This document shows positions 6,900 through 12,400 of a stretch of DNA of 12,400 bases, piece after piece. The notes beneath the pieces are model-generated. The model worked only from the letters and a program-made list of their open reading frames with translations. It made no database searches and was not told where the DNA came from. Within the stretch, counting starts at the first letter, position 1. The number at the start of each line of letters is the position of its first letter. A program made the position numbers and the translations under genes. The DNA is taken from positions 1-12,400 of the forward strand of contig CAXUHK010000121.1 of assembly GCA_964250775.1 (NCBI GenBank), written 5' to 3'. This DNA comes from CAVRQM01 sp964250775. GTDB taxonomy: Bacteria > Pseudomonadota > Alphaproteobacteria > Acetobacterales > Acetobacteraceae.

Positions 6900-7622
6900 A
6901 TGAGCAGGGTCGCATTGGTCACGGGCGGGACGCGCGGCATCGGGGCCGAGATCAGCCGCCACTTGAAAGCCGCCGGCCGCACCGTGGTCGCCAACTACGC
7001 CGCCAACGACGCCGCCGCCAAGGCGTTCCACGCCGAGACCGGCATCGCTGTCCGCCGCTTCGACGCCGGCGACTACGCGGCCTGTGAGGAAGCGGTTGAG
7101 GCGATTGCCGCCGAGATCGGCGCCATCGCCATCGTGGTCAACAACGCCGGCGTCACCCGCGACGCGACCATCGCCAAGCTCACCCGCGACATGTGGGACT
7201 CGGTGCTCGACACCAACCTCGGCAGTTGCTTCAACCTGTGCAAGCTGACGTTCGAAGCCATGCGCGCGGCGAAGTTCGGCCGTATCGTCAACATCGGCAG
7301 CATCAACGGCCAAGCCGGACAGTACGGCCAGGTAAACTATGCCGCCGCCAAGTCCGGCATCCACGGCTTCACGAAGGCGCTGGCGCAGGAAGGCGCACGG
7401 TTCGGCATCACCTGCAACGCCATCGCTCCCGGCTACGTGGACACCGAGATGGTGCGCGCGGTGCCGCCGGACGTGTTGCAGAAGATCGTGGCGCGCATCC
7501 CGGTCGGACGGCTAGGCCATGCCGAGGACATCGCGCGCGGCGTGGTGTTCCTGACGGCCGACGACGCCGATTTCGTCACCGGCTCGACGCTGTCGATCAA
7601 CGGCGGCCAGCATATGTATTGA
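6900..7622 (+). CDS. phaB: Acetoacetyl-CoA reductase (NADPH-dependent SDR)
   Basis: It reduces acetoacetyl-CoA to (R)-3-hydroxybutyryl-CoA, the monomer for PHA synthase. The 240-residue short-chain dehydrogenase has the cofactor loop TGGTRGIG (8-15), NNAG (81-84) and the catalytic set Ser134, Tyr147 and Lys151. The surrounding text SINGQAGQYGQVNYAAAKSGIHGFTKALAQEG is characteristic of PhaB rather than of the related FabG. PGYVDTEMV (177-185) and the C-terminal SINGGQHMY end also fit. The TGGTRG loop is the usual NADPH-preferring form. The ATG at 6900-6902 has a purine-rich GGGGGACAGGAAG upstream. It follows phaA by 40 bases and is followed immediately by a strong hairpin, so it is likely the last gene of the PHA operon. 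Confidence 0.95.
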   Translation: MSRVALVTGGTRGIGAEISRHLKAAGRTVVANYAANDAAAKAFHAETGIAVRRFDAGDYAACEEAVEAIAAEIGAIAIVVNNAGVTRDATIAKLTRDMWDSVLDTNLGSCFNLCKLTFEAMRAAKFGRIVNIGSINGQAGQYGQVNYAAAKSGIHGFTKALAQEGARFGITCNAIAPGYVDTEMVRAVPPDVLQKIVARIPVGRLGHAEDIARGVVFLTADDADFVTGSTLSINGGQHMY

Positions 7623-7628
7623 AACGCC

Positions 7629-7661
7629 GCCTCCGGCCCGGTGAGGCGCCGGGCCGGAGGC
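7629..7661. terminator. Strong hairpin after phaB, between convergent genes
   Basis: GCCTCCGGCCCGG (7629-7641) pairs perfectly with CCGGGCCGGAGGC (7649-7661) around a seven-base loop. It starts seven bases after the phaB stop and ends eight bases before the bicupin stop on the opposite strand, so it can serve both convergent transcripts. No T-run follows on the plus strand, and only a short GTTTC on the minus strand, so it is not a textbook intrinsic terminator despite the 13-bp stem. Confidence 0.7.
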
Positions 7662-7669
7662 AAGTCAGC

Positions 7670-8851
7670 TCACGAGCGGATCTTGGACAGCGTCGCGTCC
7701 GGCACGGCGAAGTTGTTGGCGACCAGGTAGGATGGGCTGGCGTTGATCCAGTCCTTCAACGTGATCTCCTGGAACTGGCCGGCGTCCCAGGTCTGGACGA
7801 TCTCGAGGTCGGTATCGCCGGTGTTGCGGATCGCGTGGCCGAACCCGGCCGGCAGGTAGGCCGAGTCGCCAGCCTTGACGTCCGAGACCTTGCCGCGCCC
7901 GCCAGAGCCGAACGCCGCGATCTGACCCTTGCCGCGCAAGTAGTAGTTGAACTCGTTGGCGTTCGGGTTCCAGTGCAGTTCCTTCATGGCGCCCGGCTTG
8001 ATGATCATGAGGCCGCCGGACATGTCCTTGGAAGCGGGCCATTCGTCGACGGTGGCGAGACGGAACGAGCCGCCGTCGAACTCGCGGCGTGCCTTGGCCT
8101 CGCGCATCAGGGCAAACTTGTGCGTCGAGTCCTTGGGCCAAGGCGAGTCGGTGGCCTGCGCCGAATGCAGGATCGGGCCGGACTTGATGTAGGTCTCGCC
8201 CTTGGGGAAGGCGTCGAACAGGTCCTTCGGGATGCCGAAGTTCAGCGCCAACATATCCTTCGGTGTCACGTCCACCCAGTCGGTGATCGAGAACGTGCCG
8301 TGCTCGGAGAAGGCGCCGTTGTCGAACGACAGCAGGAAGTGGCACGGCTTGTCGCCGATGGTCTGGATCGCGTGGCCATGGCCCTTGGGGAAGTACCAGA
8401 GGTCGCCCGGGCCGAAATTGTTGACCTCGCTCTGTCCCGACGGGTCCAGCACCATCGTCTGGCACTGTCCCTCGATGATGAACGCCCACTCGGCGGCGAT
8501 GGCGTGCCAATGCAGCTCGCGCGATGCGCCAGGGTCGAGGAACATGTGGACGCCGGCCAGTCCCTTCATGATCGGGAGCTGCTTGACGGTCGATTCCTTG
8601 GCCCAGCCGCCAGACGTGACCTTCGGCTTGCCGCCGTCGAGCGCGTGGACGAACTCGGGCATTCCGCCCACTTCGGTCGGATCGTGGTAGACCACGTCCT
8701 GCCCTGCGGGCAGTTGCATCGACTTGCGGCCGAAGCCGCCGTCGCCGGGCTTGAAGCCTTCAGCCGAGGCCTGGGTGGCCAGCATCGCGAGACCGCTGGC
8801 GCCCAGGGCGGCGCTGCCGAGGAACGAACGTCGGCTGCTGTTGGGGTCCAT
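7670..8851 (-). CDS. Tat-exported bicupin, oxalate decarboxylase/MncA-like
   Basis: The 393-residue protein begins with a twin-arginine signal (SRRSFLGSAALG, Arg7-Arg8, hydrophobic core, ASA cleavage near 30). A folded, metal-loaded protein would thus go to the periplasm. Two cupin barrels follow. The first has a complete metal site: His114, His116, Glu121 and His160 (RELHWHAIAAEW, KGHGHA). A lid-like segment FSEHGTFSITDW (181-192) matches the FSENSTFSLTDW lid of oxalate decarboxylase and carries the catalytic-type Glu183. In the second barrel the ligands would be His293, Asn295, Glu300 and His339; Asn295 replaces the usual His. Characterised relatives cleave oxalate to formate and CO2 with Mn, or are Tat-exported Mn cupins such as cyanobacterial MncA. 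The ATG follows GGGAGGG by six bases. It is divergent from the beta-propeller gene. Family is secure; oxalate as substrate is inferred. Confidence 0.88.
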   Translation of the reverse strand: MDPNSSRRSFLGSAALGASGLAMLATQASAEGFKPGDGGFGRKSMQLPAGQDVVYHDPTEVGGMPEFVHALDGGKPKVTSGGWAKESTVKQLPIMKGLAGVHMFLDPGASRELHWHAIAAEWAFIIEGQCQTMVLDPSGQSEVNNFGPGDLWYFPKGHGHAIQTIGDKPCHFLLSFDNGAFSEHGTFSITDWVDVTPKDMLALNFGIPKDLFDAFPKGETYIKSGPILHSAQATDSPWPKDSTHKFALMREAKARREFDGGSFRLATVDEWPASKDMSGGLMIIKPGAMKELHWNPNANEFNYYLRGKGQIAAFGSGGRGKVSDVKAGDSAYLPAGFGHAIRNTGDTDLEIVQTWDAGQFQEITLKDWINASPSYLVANNFAVPDATLSKIRS

Positions 8852-8966
8852 CTGTTTCCCTCCCTTCTTACGTTGGATGGGTGCAGACGTCGCACCTCAA
8901 GAAGCCAACGTCAAGATCACCAGTCCTGCGCCGCACCAATCTGCCGCCGGCTAGTTCCAGCGGTGA

Positions 8967-8972
8967 ATTGTA
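8967..8972 (-). promoter_or_regulatory. Candidate -10 element for the bicupin gene
   Basis: Read on the minus strand this is TACAAT, five of six matches to TATAAT, 115 bases upstream of the bicupin start. It lies in the comparatively AT-rich part of the spacer. No convincing -35 hexamer was found at the right distance, so the call is weak. Confidence 0.25.
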
Positions 8973-8987
8973 ACTTAGAGTTTAATC

Positions 8988-9014
8988 TAGAAATCCGATC
9001 GCGCGATTAGAAAT
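8988..9014. promoter_or_regulatory. Repeat/palindrome cluster in the bicupin/propeller spacer
   Basis: Two copies of TAGAAAT (8988-8994 and 9008-9014) are spaced 20 bases start to start, about two helical turns on the same face. Between them is a perfect ten-base palindrome, ATCGCGCGAT (8998-9007). The cluster sits upstream of both divergent genes and could be a shared operator. No known regulator's consensus was recognised. Confidence 0.35.
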
Positions 9015-9086
9015 TCAGAACTGTTTTCCGGATGATCTCGACGTCTTCGCAGGTGTGTAGAGCGACGACTATGCAGGAAGGTTTTA

Positions 9087-9095
9087 TGCTATAAT
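9087..9095 (+). promoter_or_regulatory. Consensus extended -10 promoter for the beta-propeller gene
   Basis: TGCTATAAT is a perfect extended -10 element (TGnTATAAT) in otherwise GC-rich DNA. It lies 51 bases upstream of the ATG of the exported beta-propeller gene. No good -35 hexamer is present 16-18 bases upstream, which is typical of extended -10 promoters. The start of transcription would be near 9102, leaving a leader of about 45 bases. Confidence 0.65.
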
Positions 9096-9104
9096 GTCGG
9101 TCAA

Positions 9105-9120
9105 GGTGCCCAGGAGCACC
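9105..9120 (+). other. Small hairpin in the leader of the beta-propeller mRNA
   Basis: GGTGC (9105-9109) pairs with GCACC (9116-9120) around CCAGGA. It would lie near the very 5' end of the predicted transcript, where such stems can protect against decay. Short enough to be chance. Confidence 0.25.
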
Positions 9121-9146
9121 GAAGCAACTGTAAACGGGAGAGAACA

Positions 9147-10130
9147 ATGGCGGTGCGTGAGGCCCTGTACGGCATTGGCCTGTTGACCTTGGCGTCGGTC
9201 GCCGCCACGGCGGCAGAGCCAAGCTACAAGCTGGTCAAGACCATCGACCTGCCCGGCGGCAAGGGCGGCCATGGCGACTGGACCACCTACAATCCCGAGA
9301 CCGGCATGGTCTGGCTGTCGCAGTCGCCCGACCACGCCATCGTGGTGATCGACACCAAGACCAATGCCGTCGCCGGCGTCATCCCCGACGTGGCGAACAG
9401 CAACGGCATCGACTTCGCCGGCGGCTATGCGTTCGCCGCCGACAACGACTCGAACACCGTGGTCGTCATCGACCAGAACACCTTCGGCAAGCTCGCGACG
9501 CTGACGCCGTCCGGCAAAGGCCCCGATACCGTCAACTATCTTTCCAAGGAAGGCCGCATCTACGTCTCGTCGGGGACCGGCGAGGCGACCGAGTTCGACG
9601 TGGCGCAGCCGTTCAAGACCGCGAGCAGCTTCAAGTTGCGGCCTGACCCGGTGAAGGACGGTCCCGACATCGCCGTCTACGTGCCGAGCAAGGACAAGAT
9701 CTTCCAGCCGGTCGACAACGTGCTGAACGTGATCGACGCCACGACCGGCAAGGTGTCGGATGTCTGGACGCTGGGCCTCACCGGCTCGGCGAAAGCCGCG
9801 GCGTACGACGCCAAGACCGACCATTTGCTCGTCGGCAGCGGCGAGAAGAAGGTCCTGGTGCTCGACGCCAACACCGGCAAGACGGTCGCCACCATTCCGG
9901 TGCCAGGCTCGGTGGACGCCACCGTGGTCGACGCCGCCGCCCGGCGCGCCTATGTCGGCGATAAGTCGGGCGTGGTCGACGTGATCGACCTCGACAGCGA
10001 CATCGTGGTCGCCAAGCTGCCGTCAGAGAAGAACGCGCACACCCTGGCTGTCGACACCGACACCCACGCCGTCTACGTCTACCGCAACGAGAGCAACAAG
10101 GTCGACGTGTTCGAGATGAAGGCGGACTGA
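9147..10130 (+). CDS. Exported YVTN/YncE-like beta-propeller protein
   Basis: The 327-residue protein has a Sec signal peptide (hydrophobic 8-20, cleavage after ATAA near 22-23). The rest is made of beta-propeller blades with the repeating pattern 'VxVID..T.K....I'. Clear examples are HAIVVIDTKTNAVAGVI (63-79), NTVVVIDQNTFGKLATL (103-119), NVLNVIDATTGKVSDVW (191-207), KVLVLDANTGKTVATIPV (235-252) and VVDVIDLDSDIVVAKL (276-291). It has no cysteine and no lipoprotein motif, so it should be a soluble periplasmic protein. Relatives are often called YncE or 40-residue YVTN repeat proteins; roles include surface or ligand binding, and several are merely co-expressed with periplasmic redox enzymes. 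The ATG follows GGGAGAG, under a consensus extended -10 promoter. It is divergent from the bicupin gene. The family fold is clear; the ligand is unknown. Confidence 0.88.
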   Translation: MAVREALYGIGLLTLASVAATAAEPSYKLVKTIDLPGGKGGHGDWTTYNPETGMVWLSQSPDHAIVVIDTKTNAVAGVIPDVANSNGIDFAGGYAFAADNDSNTVVVIDQNTFGKLATLTPSGKGPDTVNYLSKEGRIYVSSGTGEATEFDVAQPFKTASSFKLRPDPVKDGPDIAVYVPSKDKIFQPVDNVLNVIDATTGKVSDVWTLGLTGSAKAAAYDAKTDHLLVGSGEKKVLVLDANTGKTVATIPVPGSVDATVVDAAARRAYVGDKSGVVDVIDLDSDIVVAKLPSEKNAHTLAVDTDTHAVYVYRNESNKVDVFEMKAD

Positions 10131-10174
10131 TCGCGCGCGGGCCAGGGTCTCGGCACCCCTTGCCTCGGCATCCC

Positions 10175-11306
10175 TCACTGCGCCGAGGCGCTGGCCTCGC
10201 TGCGAGTGGCGCCGACCCGCGCCGCGAGGGCCGCGGCCATGAACTCGTCGAGGTTGCCGTCCAACACCGAAGCCGGGTTGCCGGTCTCGAAGCCGGTACG
10301 CAGGTCTTTCACCAACTGATACGGCGCCAGCACGTAGCTGCGGATCTGGTGGCCCCAGCCGATGTCGGTCTTGGCCGCCTCGGTGGCGTTGGACGCCGCC
10401 TCGCGACGCTGCAGCTCGGCCTCGTACATCCGTGCCTTCAGCATTCCCATGGCGGTGGCTCGGTTGCGGTGCTGGCTGCGGTCGGTCTGGCAGGCGACCA
10501 CGATGCCGGTAGGCACGTGGGTGATGCGGATCGCGCTCTCGGTCTTGTTGACGTGCTGCCCGCCGGCACCCGACGCGCGATAGGTGTCGACGCGCAGGTC
10601 GCTCGGATCGATCTCGATCTCGATGGTGTCGTCGATCACCGGGTAGACCCAGACGCTGGCGAAGCTGGTCTGCCGACGCGCGGCGCTGTCGAACGGGCTG
10701 ATGCGCACCAGGCGATGCACGCCGGCCTCGGTCTTGAGCCAGCCATAGGCGCTCTCGCCGCTGACCTGCAGCGTCGCCGACTTGATGCCGGCCTGCTCGC
10801 CCTCGTTGCTGTCGAGCAGCTGAACCTTGTGGCCGTGCGCCTCGGCCCAGCGGGTGTACATGCGCATCAGCATCTCGGCCCAGTCCTGCGCCTCGGTGCC
10901 GCCGGCGCCGGCGTTAATCTCCATGTAGGCGTCGCGCCCGTCGGCCTCGCCGGACAGCAGGCTCTCGATCTCACGCCGCTTGGCCTCGATTGCGATTGCG
11001 GTCAGCGCCGCGATGCCATCGGCCACCATCGCGCCATCGCCGTCGGCCTCGGCCATGGCGATCAGCTCGGAGGTGTCGGCGATCTCGGCCTCAAGTCGCT
11101 GCACGCCCTCGACCGCGCCCGCCAACCGGGTGCGCTCGCGCATCAACGCCTGCGCCGCGACGGCGTCGGTCCACAGCGCCGGGTCCTCGGCGCGGTGGTT
11201 CAGCTCATCGAGCCAGGCGAGGGCGGCCTCCCAGTCAAAGATGCCTCCTCAGCAGCGCCACGGACTGCTTGATCTGCTCGTTCAACGCATCGGATTCGGT
11301 CGACAT
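10175..11306 (-). CDS. prfB: Peptide chain release factor 2, with programmed +1 frameshift
   Basis: RF2 ends translation at UGA and UAA. Translation begins at the ATG at 11304-11306 and reads 23 codons to LLRRHL, then meets an in-frame TGA at 11235-11237. Skipping one base (11237) continues as DWEAALAWLDELNHRAEDPALW and on to the stop at 10175, giving 376 residues in all. Numbering along that product, the stop-codon-recognition tripeptide is SPF at 203-205 and the hydrolysis motif GGQ is at 248-250, within GAGGQHVNKTESA. Both fall close to their positions in E. coli RF2. The frameshift signal (AGGAGG, CAT, CTT, TGA, C) is complete. It makes the gene autoregulatory: when RF2 is scarce, the ribosome pauses at UGA and slips. 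The gene follows the PBP1A stop by 27 bases on the same strand and is convergent with the beta-propeller gene. An annotation without the joint would miss the first 23 residues. Confidence 0.96.
11235..11250 (-). promoter_or_regulatory. RF2 programmed +1 frameshift site
   Basis: On the minus strand the order is AGGAGG, CAT, CTT, TGA. An internal Shine-Dalgarno-like AGGAGG lies three bases before the CTT slip codon, which is followed by the in-frame TGA and a C. This matches the known prfB arrangement (AGGGGG, TAT, CTT, TGA, C in E. coli). The reading frames before and after agree with RF2 on both sides. Confidence 0.95.
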
Positions 11307-11333
11307 GCCCTTCGGTGCCTCTGCGAAGCGAGG

Positions 11334-12400
11334 TCAATAAAGCCCGCCCAACCCGCTGTCGACCCCCGACGCGCCGCCGCCTTGAGGGATGCCGCCGCTG
11401 CCGGTGACGCCGCCGTTGCCGTCCTGCTCGGCCGAGGCGGTGCTGTCGGAGGTGCTGGCCCCTGGCGTCTGGCCCGGCTTGAAGGCGTCGGTCACGGTGC
11501 CGTAGCCGCTGTCGTACGAGGCGACGGTGACGCCCGGTGGCGGCGCGAACTTGAGGCTGGGGCGGCCCTGCAGCGCGCGGGCCATGAAGTCGTGCCACAC
11601 CGGGGCCGCCAGCGCGCCGCCGGTCTCCTTCTCGCCGAGGCTGGCCGGCGCGTCGAAGCCGATCCACACCACCGTCACCAGGTCGGGCGTGAAGCCCGCG
11701 AACCAGGCGTCGGTGAAGTCCTGCGTGGTGCCGGTCTTGCCCGCGACCTGGCGGTTCAGCCCGACCACGGCGGGCGTGCCGGTGCCGCGCTGCACGACGC
11801 CTTCCATCATCATCACCACCTGGAACACGCTGTCGGCGTCGGCGATCTGCTTGCGGCTGTCGGCCAGCGCCGGCGGGTGCGACGCGTCGCCGCAGGCGTC
11901 GCAGCCGATGCCGGGAGCGGCCATGATGACGTGGCCGTCGCGGTCCTGCACCGTGTCGATGAAGCTCGGCACCACCTCGCGCCCGCCATTGGCCAGCGTC
12001 GCGTAGGCGCCCGCCTCGCGCAGCACCGTGGTCTCCACCGAACCCAGCGCCGCCGGCAGCACGCGCGGCATCTGGTCGACCTCGTGCGTGGCGATGGCGT
12101 TGGCCGCCACCGCGTCCATGCCGACCCGGTCGGCGACCCGCACCGTGACCAGGTTGAGCGACTTCTCCAACGCCACGTGCAGCGGCGTCGGCCCGTTGAA
12201 GTCGAGTTCGTAGTTGCCCGGCCGCCACTCGCCGGCGCTGGTGTTGAGCACGAACGGCGCGTCGAGGAAGCGCTGCGAGGGCGAGATGTTCTGCTCCATC
12301 GCGGTCAGGTAGACGATCGGCTTGAAGCTCGACCCCGGCTGCCGGTTGGCCTGGGTGGCGCGGTTGAACTGGCTCATCTCGTACGACCAGCCGCCGGCCA
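11334..12400 (-). CDS. mrcA: Penicillin-binding protein 1A, C-terminal part (5' end outside window)
   Basis: This is a class A bifunctional PBP; only the transpeptidase half is in the window (355 codons to the TGA at 11334-11336). All three active-site motifs are present in order: SxxK in RQPGSSFKPIVYLTAME, SxN as SLN in LEKSLNLVTVR, and KTG in VAGKTGTTQDFTDAWFAGF. The preceding SQFNRATQA is typical of PBP1A. DDDs of the fold such as VVWIGFD and the short insertion with CDACGD are seen between and after. The C-terminal 50 residues are Gly/Ser/Ala-rich, probably a disordered periplasmic tail. The enzyme polymerises glycan strands and cross-links stem peptides at the inner membrane. The glycosyltransferase domain and membrane anchor lie beyond 12400. 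prfB follows 27 bases downstream, a pairing I recall from other alphaproteobacteria. Confidence 0.95.
   Translation of the reverse strand, partial: AGGWSYEMSQFNRATQANRQPGSSFKPIVYLTAMEQNISPSQRFLDAPFVLNTSAGEWRPGNYELDFNGPTPLHVALEKSLNLVTVRVADRVGMDAVAANAIATHEVDQMPRVLPAALGSVETTVLREAGAYATLANGGREVVPSFIDTVQDRDGHVIMAAPGIGCDACGDASHPPALADSRKQIADADSVFQVVMMMEGVVQRGTGTPAVVGLNRQVAGKTGTTQDFTDAWFAGFTPDLVTVVWIGFDAPASLGEKETGGALAAPVWHDFMARALQGRPSLKFAPPPGVTVASYDSGYGTVTDAFKPGQTPGASTSDSTASAEQDGNGGVTGSGGIPQGGGASGVDSGLGGLY

Noticed and set aside
7193..9010. 605-residue plus-strand open frame overlapping phaB and the bicupin gene
   Set aside because: Its first part is phaB read in another frame and the rest is antisense to the bicupin gene. 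Composition is Arg/Gly/Val-rich without motifs, as expected from shadow frames in GC-rich DNA.
9007..9222. 71-residue minus-strand open frame across the bicupin/propeller spacer
   Set aside because: It runs antisense through the propeller start and its promoter, has no ribosome-binding site I can defend and no recognisable motif.
10131..10174. Terminator between the beta-propeller gene and prfB
   Set aside because: Only a four-base GGGT/ACCC stem with mismatches and a repeated CTCGGCA; too weak to call.
10160..11272. 370-residue plus-strand frame antisense to prfB
   Set aside because: Fully antisense to a confident RF2 gene, with no recognisable motif of its own.
11200..12228. 342-residue minus-strand frame overlapping PBP1A
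   Set aside because: Out of frame with PBP1A, extremely Arg/Gly-rich, and a shadow of the true coding frame.

Overview
The window is GC-rich, densely coding bacterial DNA, most likely from an alphaproteobacterium and probably near Acetobacteraceae/Rhodospirillales. That placement is an inference. It rests on base composition, on a phaR-phaC-like-phaA-phaB polyhydroxyalkanoate (PHA) locus, and on a penicillin-binding protein 1A gene directly upstream of prfB. A run of ten Ns at 5462-5471 shows that this is a draft assembly. I see no tRNA, rRNA, CRISPR array, insertion sequence or phage gene.

Layout. Bases 2-103 hold the last 33 codons of a plus-strand gene. From 2663 down to 107 the minus strand reads as one probable transcription unit: ribA (GTP cyclohydrolase II with a degenerate RibB-like front half), a conserved hypothetical protein with a TTG start, an L,D-transpeptidase-family protein without a signal peptide, and a small VOC-fold protein. 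Divergent from ribA is an OmpR-type response regulator (2913-3629). It is convergent with phaR, and both stop codons lie inside one hairpin.

The PHA locus runs from 3636 to 7622. phaR (minus strand) is the granule-associated regulator. Divergent from it are a class III-like PHA synthase/alpha-beta hydrolase gene, then phaA (beta-ketothiolase) and phaB (acetoacetyl-CoA reductase), which ends at a strong hairpin. PhaA condenses acetyl-CoA, PhaB makes (R)-3-hydroxybutyryl-CoA, and the PhaC-like protein would polymerise it. The synthase-like gene changes frame once near 4650-4680, and its catalytic aspartate codon falls partly in the N gap.

From 7670 to 10130 lies a divergent pair of exported proteins: a Tat-exported bicupin of the oxalate decarboxylase/MncA type and a Sec-exported YVTN-type beta-propeller. 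They are separated by a 295-base, comparatively AT-rich control region with a consensus extended -10 promoter. The right end, on the minus strand, holds the 3' part of the PBP1A gene followed by prfB. prfB carries a classic programmed +1 frameshift (AGGAGG, CAT, CTT, TGA), so its first 23 codons lie in a different frame from the rest.

I did not find a clearly unprecedented system. The items most worth a second look are the bicupin/propeller pair with its degenerate second metal site, the frame-shifted PHA synthase with its coiled-coil front module, and several palindromes in the divergent intergenic regions.
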